The notes under the pieces: model-generated
Seen by the model: only the letters and a program-made list of their open reading frames with translations
Database searches by the model: none
What the model was told of the DNA's origin: nothing
In this document: piece after piece, positions 28,770 to 41,100 of the stretch
Position numbering within the stretch: the stretch's first letter is position 1
Layout of the letters: each line of letters opens with the position of its first letter
Program-made: the position numbers and the translations under genes
From: Brugia malayi
Lineage: Eukaryota > Nematoda > Chromadorea > Rhabditida > Onchocercidae
Assembly: GCF_000002995.4 (NCBI RefSeq)
Contig: NW_025062478.1
Span: 8,780,001 to 8,844,000 of the forward strand
DNA: 64,000 nucleotides
Reading direction: 5' to 3'

Positions 28770-31700
28770 TTAATGATATGTTGTTGATTGCTCCGTTGTC
28801 GCATTGTCATATTTTAAAATTGAAGCTGTTGCTGTTAACGATGATGGACCAGCGTTTTCCTGTCTTGAACTCTTTTTTGACGCACGACGTTTACTTTCCG
28901 CCAAATAACCACCTTTAATACGATCAACCTGTAAAAAACGTAAGAAAGGAAAGAACTTTAAATGTCGTAGTGAGGAAGAATAGCAATGCTGATTAGCTTT
29001 ATTGTAATGATCAAAAATTATAAAAATTTATTTAGATTAGTGCTGCATTAAAAGTTAGTCCTTTGGACACTACAAGCTATCAGTTTATCAGCAAAACAGT
29101 AGTTTTTTTTACTAATGATTAATTAACTGCTGGAATAATGGGAAAGATTTGAAAGACAAATAAATGATTACAATAAATGATAATAGGGCATTCCACGCTT
29201 TTAAGCATTTACGTTTGCCGCGGATCGCTTCAGCTTTTGCGATTGATTCAGCTAGCGAATCGCCAAATTGATCCCACGATGATGACATCGAATTTTCGCA
29301 TGTATTACAATGCGCTGCACCCATTAACATGCAGCGGTCCTAAAGCAGAAATTAATTAATTAGTATCATTTAAAGATTTAACATTGCTATTTTTTAAAAT
29401 ATACGGAGAAGATGGGAGATGAAGACTGGAAGATCATTGATTAATCAGTAAGCAAGAGTTGATAACATGAAGCAATTACTTATAATTGACGATTATTATT
29501 AACTAGGAGAAAAATAATGTAGCAGCAATTTATTTAACAAAATTAGCAAAAAAAAAAAAAAAAAAAAAAAAAAGAAAAATCATAAGAACTAATAATGTCA
29601 TTGATTGGTTGATTATTGATTCAAAAAAAAAAAATCGAAAAATCGTAAATGCTAGAGAAGGAAGTATAGAATGTTAAATTGAAGAATTTGTTTATACTTT
29701 CCCATTTATACCTGTACATACCTGTACAACTTTGATTGAACTATGAATTTCTCGCAGTGCGAAATCGATAAGCTCTATTAAGCTATCTGCATGTTCCTTT
29801 ACATCGTAACATTTATATGATGTGAAGCCATCAATAATTGAAGTTTTCCGGAATAATTCTTTTGCTATTGTATTTTTTGAAATTACAGTTCTGAAAATAA
29901 TTAAATGAAAGAAACAAAATCTTTATTTAATATTTTTTTTTTTTTTTTTTTTGCAAAATATGCAATGGACGGTGGTATTTTTACGCTTTTAGCTATTATT
30001 TTGAATGATTTCTGAAAGAAATAAAGAGTGAATAATGGAAATTAAAATTTAATAAAACTGAATTATTGTATTCTCTTCTATTTTACGTATCATTGTTATT
30101 TGATAATTCAAGAGAAATGGCATTAAAAATGAGGCGATGAATTTTCCTTTTCTTACCCAAATTATTTTATTATAGTATGAAAAGTAAATAATAAAAATAA
30201 ATCGAGAAAAAATAACATCTTCTGTGTAAATGTGAGTGAGAAAAGCTTGAACAGCTAACATTTGACTAGATAATATTTCTCGAAATTTATTTCTGGCTAA
30301 TTTAATAAGTTAGTCATTGTTAAAAAGTTTCAACGCATGAGGACAAAATATATGAAGTCATTCTATTAGTATGTTATAAATCGTTAGATCTTTAAAAATT
30401 AAGTTTAATTGTTAACAAGTTGAAATTTTTTGAAACATTTTTAAATTGAATTTTAATGATTAAATTTGATTGAATCCTGAAAATAAGAAATTTTTATTAA
30501 ATTATGGTGTTTCGTATGATATAGTATTTTAATTAAATTTGAAAATCTCACCGAAAAACATTGATAAAAAAGTTGGGTGAGCAACGTAGTCGTTGCCAAC
30601 TTTGCTGTAGTAAATGAATTTGATAGCTGAAAACAAAAAGAAAGAAAGGAAATGAAATAAAGTTTTGTGAGAAAATAAAATGCTTTTCGGAAATAGCTAA
30701 TGTTGACATTATCAGTATTATCAGTATATCATTTCAACCGTAAATGTGTCAACTAATTCTCTAAAATTTACCATTGCTTTCGTCTTCGTTTATTTAAAAA
30801 GAATGTACTATTATGAATGCAAAAATAGCAGAAAAGTTCTATTTTGCAAGTTTTTTTTCTTTTTTTTTCGATGCAATTCTTTTTAAGGTTTTATGCAAAA
30901 TATTTAGCACATCAAAATGATAATATGAATAAGGCCCACTGCTCTTTTTTTTTTTTTTCTTCTTTCTCTCATCGTTATTTTAAGCTTTTTTTTTTACTTC
31001 GATTTAACTTTTAGTTTTGTGTTTCGAAATTTCATCAATTTAGCATGAAATAATTCTGAAAGATATTTTTATTCAATATTTCGTATATTTCCTTAGGAAG
31101 GAAAATAAATTATCATTTGAAAAAGGAAAAAGCGATTGGAAGTTGTAAATTCATTTTCTAATGGTTGTATTTCTAGTTGAAATGGTTTATATCATTAGGC
31201 ACAGGTAGGAAAGAATACACTTTTCAATTTGTTTTTTTTTAAAAAAGTTTTTTTTTTTTTTTTTGTGCTGACGATTGAAATGAAATGAGGAATATACAGC
31301 TTCAAAAGATGCAGTTATTCAGTAAATAATATTCAATCAGCAATTGCTAATGAAAGTAACGGATGATTTCATCTTTTTCAAAAGTGATATTTTTAGAAGT
31401 GCAAAATTTTCAAGTTTTGAAATGCAAATTAAATTTGCAAATCTCATACGATTGATCTCTGATGATCAATCGTATACATTTATTTCCATTTCTTGTTATT
31501 TATTGCTGATATCTTCCACATAAACATACACGTTTTTTAACTACTTTGAAATAAGCAAATAAAAATTTTCAAGATTACTAGATGGAAAGAGGGATTTAAG
31601 TTGCTTTCAAGATTTTGAAATTTTAAACCTTCTGATACAAACCTGGATAGCTGAAGTTGATCAGCTAAAGTATTCCCCGTATAACCTGCATCAGCGAACA

Positions 31701-31944
31701 TATCAGTAATCAGGGATGTTCGCTGATTGATTGATAGTGAACTTGTTGAACTTTCTTGATTACTACGTGCTGAGGCGCAAGTTGCTGCAACTTCTTCCGT
31801 TCCACTGATAATCGATCACGATGAAATTGATGCCTTATGCGCTCAGTGGTACAACTATTGCTGCTATTCCTGCAACAATTAAATTATCTTTTGCTAATCC
31901 ATACATCAACAAATGCAAAACATACACACATACACACACACACA

Positions 31945-31993
<49 letters not shown>

Positions 31994-32853
31994 ATACACA
32001 CATGCACACAGACCCATCTAAACTACATACTTATCTTCTATTAACCTCATCTTAACCATTCTCGAATAGTTTTGACAAATTTATTTTTTAGCGCTTATTT
32101 TTTTTTTCGAACTGTTGAAATTTCTGACAAAAAAAGAGAAAAAGACTTGAGCTGAGGAATTTCTGCAAGTGCTATTAGCATATAGCAATTTAATTATTGT
32201 TTTGCTTTCAAATGAATAGATATGGACAAAATACAGTCGAAAAAAAAAAAAAAAAATGTGATACTATTTTTGCGCATTATAAACACTTTTCCGCTGCGCT
32301 TCTCGATCAGTTTAATTCCTGAACTAGAATGAGAATAGAGTATGACGTGAATATGAGATGAAGTTACACCCATCTCTATTTACGTTAAATTAAAGTCACA
32401 CAAATTTTTTTATTCACAAAATTTTGTTTCATTAAAATGAATTTTTAGAAGAAATTAATTGAAGAAGAATTACTATTGTATAAAATGGAAAATGCACTGA
32501 AATGAAAAAAACTTGAAAGTTGTGTTCCGCAAGTTCTGTGGTTGGAATACTGATCGATATTTTAACTTTACCTTAATACTCTCAATACTACTTCTAGACT
32601 ATATCATTTTGCAAAAAAATTTGTAGTCATACATTAATTAATCTGTCATTTGCACTTTGAGACTAATTATTTCATTATATCTTATTTTAGTAGTTTATAA
32701 ATAGCAACTTACTGAAATGAATTTTGAGGCTGAATTGATAATTGATCGTTTAGATATTTGATGTGATGTCGCTGAATTTGAAGATTGCTGAAGTTTTTAA
32801 CAAATTTTGGTCGTACGTTGCCATAAGTGTAGCTAAAGTGAAGGCCAGAATTG
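28770..32853 (-). CDS. Globin with N- and C-terminal extensions (5' end unresolved)
   Basis: Haem-binding globin of the large nematode glb family; many members are neuronal and act as oxygen sensors or redox proteins. Exons: 32853-32713, 31804-31643, 30626-30552, 29890-29722, 29339-29172, 28928-28770 (TAA). All phases fit, about 290 aa. The globin fold starts in the second listed exon. Helix A is LADQLQLSSYQIHLLQQSW. Helix B/C region is FFINVFRTVISKNTIAKELF. Helix E is VKEHADSLIELIDFAL, with His at the distal E7 position. Helix F is LMGAAHC, with the proximal F8 His; then SSSWDQFGDSL. Helix H is CLKAWNALLSFIVDRIKGGY. The H-helix codon joins (ATT then GTT GAT) confirm the last splice. A Ser/Asn-rich leader of over 90 residues precedes the fold and a Lys/Ser-rich tail of about 40 follows it. 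No ATG is in frame in the first listed exon, so at least one 5' exon is missing. Confidence 0.88.
31446..31475. repeat. Perfect 12-bp hairpin in a globin intron
   Basis: Left arm ATACGATTGATC (31446-31457), loop TCTGAT, right arm GATCAATCGTAT (31464-31475). It sits in the intron between globin exons 31804-31643 and 30626-30552. Confidence 0.85.
31921..32009. repeat. CA dinucleotide microsatellite
   Basis: About 90 nt of (CA)n interrupted by a few TA steps. It lies in the intron between globin exons 32853-32713 and 31804-31643. It creates spurious His/Thr-rich and Cys/Val-rich ORFs on the two strands. Confidence 0.95.
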
Positions 32854-33057
32854 CTAGTAGAAAATAGAAAAACTGAATGAATTTTTGGGATCTATAAAAA
32901 TAGATTGTTTTCAAGTTTAGCATATTAAACTTAAACAAGTAAATACACTCAATGAGTAAGCGTTAATTGCTTTGCATTAAATTTTTAATAAAAAGATAAT
33001 GAATTGAAATCTATTTTGATGAATGATAAATTAATATTGAGAATGATCTAATGAGGA

Positions 33058-33145
33058 TGACAATAACAATGACAATGACAATGATGATAATAATGATGAC
33101 AGCAATGATGATGATGATAACCATAATGATAATAATTATTATATG
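33058..33145. repeat. Imperfect ATG/ATA trinucleotide repeat
   Basis: Runs of ACAATG, ATGATA and GATGATG units form an imperfect trinucleotide microsatellite just upstream (5') of the first recognised globin exon. Confidence 0.8.
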
Positions 33146-35118
33146 ATTTCGTATGGCTATAGAATAGTTCCTATCACAGCAGAAGGCATATTACAATAAA
33201 TTCTCAGTTGTTCTCTAACTGAACAAAAAAAAGAAAAATATTTGAAGGAACAAAAATATGACATTTGCGCTTCAGTTAATAATTACTTTTGGTCCAATAA
33301 ATTTTGTTAATAGCATGCAAGTATAATATTTAATTAAACTTATTACATCATCGTAATCTGAATACCACCAATCTAATAATAATGAATGATTTAAGAAAGA
33401 GAAGAAAAGAGAGAGGGAGAAAGAAGGAAAAAGTAAAAGAATTTATATACTCTTTTTTAATTGAAAATTTAAAAAAAAAAAAAAAAAAAAAAAGTGAAGA
33501 ACAAGGAAAATGAGTGAAATAAGATGGAAGAAGCTAAAAAAATAAATTTAGTAGAAAGAAAAATGAATAGAACAAATAAAATATTTCTGTTTCTTTCTTC
33601 ATAAACTTCTATTTAATAGCGATAATTTGACTAATATAGCAATTATTTCACATTTCTTTCTATCATGCTATTATGTCGTTTGGGCGCAATTATTCTGCAC
33701 TCTTTCAATTGAATCAAACAAATATCGTCGATATGTTATGAATGATTAGATGAGTAAATGAGTCATGCTGTACCACTCATGAACTGCTATTATTAGTTCA
33801 ATTCAGTTTCAATTTCAAAACTATACGCAAATCTATTTTTTTTTTTTTTAAAGAATTCAGATGTTGCATGTTTAATGATGTAAAGAAGTGGCAGATAGGC
33901 TTAGAAGGAATATCTGATGATGTCATTTGAATACATCGTTATTATTAATATTGTGGAATGGACTTCGCAATTTTCCGACAATGTCAAAATAAGATCAAAA
34001 AGTAGTCGTAATTATTGGTTCTTTTTTTTTATATAGAAATGCTACACTATAAATGTTAATTTAAATTAGCATATATTAAAATGTTTTATTTTCCAATTCA
34101 CTAGTATCAATTATTAAAATTAGAAAACATCCATATCAGCTTATTTTACATAAATTTTAAGTAATAGCTACATCATATAAACATCACATATTTCAATTTA
34201 TTGGAAAAATTTTGGAATACTTTGTTTTACTTTAATATCTTTAATTCTTCTTAATGATGCAAGTTTATATCTCTTTTTGTTATTATCAATAGAAGTGCAC
34301 CAAAAAAAAAAGAAAAAAACAAAAAAAACAAACCACAGTACATTCTTTTCTGAATGCATTGACTGATAAGCATTGATTAGAAGACAATCACTGCTCATAA
34401 ACTTTATATAATTTATAAATCATTAGCAAAGAGAAATTGTTCTACCTACCACCTCTATTATAAAGCATATAATTGTGGGCATTTAATATAAGCTAATTAG
34501 AATACATAAATGTTTTGAATATTTGATGTTTGATTCTTTCAAATGTAAATATTTGATTGATAAGTTTAACAACGACGTCAAAAATGATGTACGTGAATTT
34601 ACGTAAATATGGAAGAAATTTATAACGTACACAAATATAAAGTGAATATTTCACGTTTTACATAAGAGCTTCTTATGATCATGCCGTTTTTAAACAATAA
34701 GAAAATATTCATATCATTTCATGAAATTTTAAGTAAAACTTTTAGCTGCCAGATATTTTGATTTATTATCAAATTTTAGAATACTTTCTCTATCATTCAT
34801 TTTAATCTAATACTTTTTTCTTCATAATTTCAATTTGATATTGAGTGAAACGAAAGATAAGTATTTGTTATTCGCTAATAAATGCTTATTGAAGTACGGA
34901 CTAAATTAGAGAGTTAGAAAACGAAAACTCGAAATTGAGCAAATAATTTAAATTAAGAAAAAAAGGAAATCATGCTGTAAATAGTTGATAACAAATGATA
35001 AGATGTGGATTCATAGAATGAGGATTGTTTAACAGAGCTAATACTGAAAAGAGCCAAACAGGAAACAAACTAAATGGATGAAAATAAATAAAATGAATCT
35101 ATCTTGTTTATCACTTAC

Positions 35119-35163
35119 TTTTGGCAAATGCATAAATCATGACAATATGGCAAGCAAATGTTA
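35119..35163 (-). CDS. Candidate upstream exon of the globin gene
   Basis: A 45-nt segment with acceptor aatccag and a perfect donor gtaagt. In the frame that joins the globin exon at 32853 (phase 2 in, phase 2 out) it encodes a Cys-rich peptide, NICLPYCHDLCICQ. The phase agreement is the main support; the exon is very short and 2.3 kb away. Confidence 0.2.
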
Positions 35164-37553
35164 CTGGATTCTTACTAATCCATTTTTTTTACTTGGACTA
35201 AAAAAATTTTTCGAACAGATTTCACAACTAATTAGAAAGTTTCTTTCTAAATTTTAAATATTAGCATGTAATAGTAAATTTCATTAACAATTATAGTAGT
35301 GAAACTAATTTATTAAGAAGAATAAAGAATTTAGTGAAAACCTAAGTTTTTATAAACTCTTTTAACAAACACAAACAAAACTCAAAGTAAAATAATTAAT
35401 TTATTGATAAAAGAAATGTAACTAAAAGGAGTGCTATGCAAATTAGGCGCAAATAGCACAAAGTTCATCTCCTCTTTAAACATACTAGTAATATTTTAAA
35501 GATAATAAATATATATACAACGTAAGGAAAAAAAAAAGGATACAGGTGTGATAATTTTTTCTCAATTAACTAGAAATTATGATTTATCATTTCTTGAAAA
35601 TCTAATATTAAATAATTCAATTCTGTCTGATTATCTTATTTTCCAGAATAATTCACTTCATTTCTAATTACGTCTTATTAGCCATATTTTTGCGGTCATA
35701 TTAAAAAAAAAAGATTAACTAATTTTAAAATCTTTACATATTTCTTGAAACTAAAAAATGCACAATAACTTATGGAACGAATAAATTTTATTGCAATGAA
35801 TAGAGTACCAATTACATCCCTCATTGTATAATAATTGGAAAAATATAGTTTAACAAAGGAAGAAAAATAATAGGTTGATAAAGCTTTGGTAAAATGAGGT
35901 AGCAATTATTTTGGTCCATTAGATAGATCCATTTGTATACTTCCAACTACTGGAATGCTTTAATGACTGCTTAATGCCACTATCTTATTTGAGGTTTTCA
36001 AGGAATTAAATTTCAAAATGGCCAAGAAATGATTACTTTAAATGTTCACTTTCTCATAACTTAAATTAATCTTTATTTAAATGATAATTTTTGAAATTAA
36101 ATGACTATTTGAAACAATATATGCAAGTTATTTCTTCTTTGTTTGCTACTACAGACGGATAGAATTTTGGCGATTGAAGTAATTTTTTTTATTCGATTCA
36201 TTTCAACTCATTTTTTGAAATTAGTCATTTTAAGATTGTTTGTATGTGTGCATGTGCGTGTATGTAAGCATATATAATATGGTTGATGTTTGATCTAAAT
36301 GTTAGTGTCAACAATTTCAAAAAAAAAAAAGGAAAAAGAAACGAAAGACAAAAAAGTATTATAAGGCTAATTTTTGTTGAAAATATTGCGATAATTACAT
36401 GTAAATTATGCCATTAAAAAAAAGAAATAGGAATTTTAATGATCAATGCAATAATATTCCAAGCTGTCCATTTTGCGCTTTAATTATAGAAATTAAATAA
36501 ATTAACTGAAAAAATAACAATGCACTTTTGAGGACTGTCATAGAAGGTTTAGTAGCGAAAAGGAATGGGAATGATTAGAAGACATAGAGAAATCCTGAAA
36601 GATATAATCAAGTCAGTAGAGCGCTATACTCCGGAAAAGTAATAGCCGGAAAAGAGTAATTGTTACTTTAGACTAAACGTTCTATTCCTACTGCAATGTA
36701 AAAAAAAAAAAAAAAATTTTTGTTTTGGACTTGTTAAGAGTAAAAGTGATAGTTGTAAATTATAACAGTAATTAAAATTAATTTGAATTATGCAACGAAT
36801 TTGTTTTCAAAATAAAAGTGAACAAAGTGGAAGATTATATTTAGAAAATAAATTTCAAAAGTGATTGGAATAAAAGATCATATTTGGAAAAGTGTCACTA
36901 TGAAATGAAGTTAAATTCAAAAAATAATTTACTAAACGTCTTATATTAGCCTATGCTAAACGTATAACAAATATTTTCTTTACATTTCTTAAGCCTAAAC
37001 TGATGAAAGTTACTTGTGAAATTATAAAAATATAGGAAAAAAAGAAGGAAATTAGTTGTTGTAACTTTTAAGGTAAAGTTTAAAGGGCAAAAAGCTAAAG
37101 CTAACCATCCTTGCCTTTCATAAGGAATTGTTAATGAATGAGTCTATGGCTTTTAGTCCTTTCTCTTTAGACCAATTTCACGTCACTAATTTTTTTTATA
37201 TTTTTTAAAATGTCAACCATCTGAAGTAAAAAAGGACAGCACTTATGATTCTAAAAGCTAAATTATCTATTAACCATAAATACCGCATAAATGAGTTGAC
37301 CTTTAGCCTATTGCTTCTATGCTAACAGAGATAGAGCTCGTAAAGTCAATTAAAAATATTTCATAGCTCCCGAAGATCATTGGAGCGAAGGAATATGAAA
37401 GAAACCAAGTCAACAAGTTTCTTACGCAATAAATTTTTGTTATTTATCCGTTCTCCAAAATTATTTCACTTCTTTTCTCAAAACCATTAAATATACTGTC
37501 AACTTGTTTAAAATCATCGATTTTTCATTGTTTGATTGAAAAACGCAGAACGG

Positions 37554-37583
37554 TATAAGTTTACGTGAATACGTAAACTTATA
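37554..37583. repeat. Perfect 13-bp hairpin
   Basis: Left arm TATAAGTTTACGT (37554-37566), loop GAAT, right arm ACGTAAACTTATA (37571-37583). All 13 pairs are perfect. The left arm and loop contain the ACGTGAAT octamer seen elsewhere in the region. Confidence 0.85.
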
Positions 37584-38040
37584 GTAAATATTTTAGCAAT
37601 ATTTGTTTGAATAACAGTGTAGATCTTAAAAATAAGAGTATCGAGATAAAAGAGACTTAAAGGAAGTAATAAAATTTAAAATTGATCTGATCAACTTTTT
37701 CAAACATCTTTCCTTACTACATTTTCATCTCTCCAAAGATCTTTACGGATTAAATTTTAAAAAGTAAGAATTGTTTTTTTTGCTCTAAAAATTGCTAAAA
37801 TGTAGGAGAAAGAAGACAGTTTAAGAGAGTAAGAATTAATAAAATCATTCATTCATAATAGTGGGAATAACAAAATGCAAAAAAAAAGTGAAAAACAAAA
37901 GTGATTTGTTTATTAATACCACTTATGATTAAATAATTACAGTTAACTGACAAACAATTCTCTGCAAAAAAACATTTCTAAACTTATATCATCGCAGTTG
38001 ACAAAGAAAAAATTTCATTGCAATTCAATTTGTTTGTAAT

Positions 38041-38160
38041 ATGCGGAATATATTCTCACGTATTTGCGCATTTATGCGGAATATATTCTCACGTATTTGC
38101 GCACTTATGCGGAATATATTCTCACGTATTTGCGTATTTATCATGCGGAATATATTCTCA
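38041..38160 (+). repeat. 33-bp tandem repeat, about 3.6 copies
   Basis: Unit ATGCGGAATATATTCTCACG plus 13 more bases, beginning at 38041, 38074, 38107 and 38143. The first three copies are nearly identical; the last step carries a 3-nt insertion and the array stops after 18 nt of copy four. Both 33 and the 3-nt insertion keep frame, so an 11-residue peptide repeat (CGIYSHVFAHL) stays open on the plus strand. Confidence 0.95.
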
Positions 38161-41100
38161 TGGAATAGAGAAATCATTGATGACAACTGCCTTATTTAAA
38201 AGTACAATTTGCCAGGCATTCCGAAAAAAAGTCTTCCATTTCCTGTCATTTTTCTTTTCTCTTTTAGCTTTACTTTTAATAGAAAAGAAAATTGCGAGAG
38301 AATTTTTCCTATAAGTTCTTTCTCCTTCATATATTCAAACAAAATCTTTGAATTTTTTTTCAATTTTCACTGGAAAATTGTGCTTTTATTCAAAATTTAT
38401 TTCAAGGTTTGATTTTGACTAATTAAGCATCTGAAACAATTAAATTATTATTAATTTTTAAAATGAATTCATTTTTTTTTGAAATTTAGAAGCTATTTAA
38501 ATGTTTTAAAGCTAAGCAGTTTTAGTAAAATTAACATTTCTGAAAAAAAAAAGCTTTGACACTTAATAAATTAGATAAATTATTGGTTAAAGATATGACA
38601 GATGTTTACTTAAAAATGTTCGTTATAATTCTTAGTGCAAAAGAAAAGAGATTAAAGACGTTGAAATTCGGATTGTTGAATTTGAATTCCTCAAAAATCT
38701 GTGAAAATTTTGACATATTAAGGCACTAAAATGAGTTCAAAAGTAATTCATTGACTAAGTGTTATCGCCAAATTGAAATTACATAGAATTTCTTAATGTA
38801 AAAATCTAAATTCATTCATTTTCACGAACTTTTTCCTGAAAAATCTTCCATGCAGCGGTCTATCTATTAATATCACCAAGAGCAAAATTTCACACAGTCC
38901 AAACTTCAGGATTACAATTTCCGGTAGTATCAACAGTTCGAGTCCCGGTAGTATCAACAAATAGAAAGTAATCAATGATTTTCGAATATTAATGCAATGA
39001 AAAAAAAAAAAAAAGAAATTTAAATTTCCGCTGTATCTAAGTTATTTTTCAAATAAAACCAAATAATACTATAAACCTTTGTGATGAATGGAAAAGTTAT
39101 TTATGATTAGAAATAAATTAAAAACTAAATTTGATGAAAAATGAAAATACATGAAGCTAGCAGCTAAATTCATAGTTGAAAATGGAATGGAATCAGTCAT
39201 TTGCCAAATGGTTAAATGCAATTACAAATTGATGAAATAAATGATAAAGTACATAGTACTAATTTTCACTGTCATTTACCTAAATTATTCCAAAAAAATT
39301 ACTTTTAATGTTGAATGTAACCTTTTGGTTAAGGTTGGCAAATTTTGATTAAAGAATAAGTCAATGTGCTTTTTTTTGTGGTTGTATTTAAAATAATTAT
39401 TTGGTAAATATTAGCTATGAAAAAATTTCATATTTACAGATTCAATAAAATAGAAATTAGTAACTTATGTTGCATTTGATAGTCATAAAAAATTGTTGTG
39501 AATCTTTACAATATTCTCGAAGTAAGTGACAGTTAGGACAACATTTTAGACTCTTTTTCGTTTATCACTGAACAGATATCAGTTTTATTCCTTTGCTGAT
39601 AACTGTCATTGATTACAATCAAATAATAAAACTGGGAAGATAAGAAGTGAGACATTTCTGCAAGTAATCTTAAACAAAGGAATAAATAAGCTTTACCAAA
39701 GCAATTACACATGAATTTTTTAGCAATTCAAATGGTGATGGAATATTTTAACAATAAATTCAATGAAGGAATCAATGGATGAAAGCTTTTTTCTAACTTT
39801 CCAAAACTTACAGTTCTGCAATTCAGTTGCTGCAATAGTATGATTCCTTGAAAATGGCTTTATATAGACAGTTCAGGTGAATTTCATAGCAGTAACGTTT
39901 AGTATTTTTTAGTCTAAGTCAGTAAGTAATTTTAAATAACAAAGTTAGTTGAAGATTCTGAATATGAATTCGACAAGAAATTTTCTCAGAATTTGCTTAT
40001 GTAGTGATTACTGTGAATCCTTTAGTACTACTAATCACTTTATGGCTTTAAGGATAACAATGGTTACATGTATAGCGAATCCGAAATTTAAAATTGGTTA
40101 GAAACAAAATTTGCTGCGAAAGTTTTGAAAAAAATTGGAAAGTAATTTGTAAGTGTTTTTTATTATTGCTAATTTGTTAATGATTTCACTATTTCAATTA
40201 ATGAATAACTTAAAAATTTATGAAATTGTAAGCCATGAAGCATATCAATACTTTCGAATAAGTTAAAAAAAACTTTTTTCTTAACTTATTCCATCAGGAA
40301 TGAAACGACTCTTTAGGAATTTAATGCAAGAGCATAGGTATACAATGAAATAGATGCATTTATCAATTCTTTAATTATCAAAAACTTTTTACAAAGTCTT
40401 TATAAACAGAAATTTTTTTTTGAAAAAAATGGAAATTTTAAATTAAATAAAAATGGGTTTAGACTTTCCGGAATTAAATTCATTCGGTTTTATGTGATCT
40501 ATTTTCAGCTTTATACTGTTTTAGAGAATTACTCATTTTGATATTTATTTGAATTCAGAAAAGCGAAAACAACTCTGATGTATGCCTAAATATATTTTTC
40601 TCTGCTTGATGACAAGCCTAAGAGCCAGAAATTATTAGAGTTGCTAAGACTGTTAAGACAGATAGTGGGAACATGGGAACATGAAGAAGACTAGCAGGAT
40701 TTTTAAATGTGATATGGATAGCATAAGACCATATAACATCTCTGAGCAATAAAAAAAATGAAAGCTCATCTAAGGACTAAGGCCACTAAAGCCTGGGACT
40801 CTTTTATTTAGGACCGAAGCTTCAGATTTCTTTAATCATCTCATGCCATTCTTGCTATTTTTGATCTTTTATTTGAAATCATCCTAAAGACAGAAATCTA
40901 AAAAGCAATAAACTAATGTTATGGAAAATCCGTTATCGGTTTCTTTTGGATTCAATTCCTTCTAGAAAAATGAGCCTAATAAAATCATTTAAAAGCTAAT
41001 TCATGGGAAGCAAATTTAATAGCCTTATAAAAGCTCATTTGGCTTTTATTTCATAGGAAAAAGAAAGGAAGGAAGGAAATCATTCATTATGCAAAATGGA

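Noticed and set aside
31821..32055. His/Thr-rich and Cys/Val-rich ORFs
   Set aside because: They are translations of the CA microsatellite inside a globin intron.
38930..38965. tRNA-like box B (GTTCGAGTCC) on the plus strand
   Set aside because: No matching A box at the right distance and no cloverleaf arms; the surrounding sequence is a short direct repeat (CCGGTAGTATCAACA twice).
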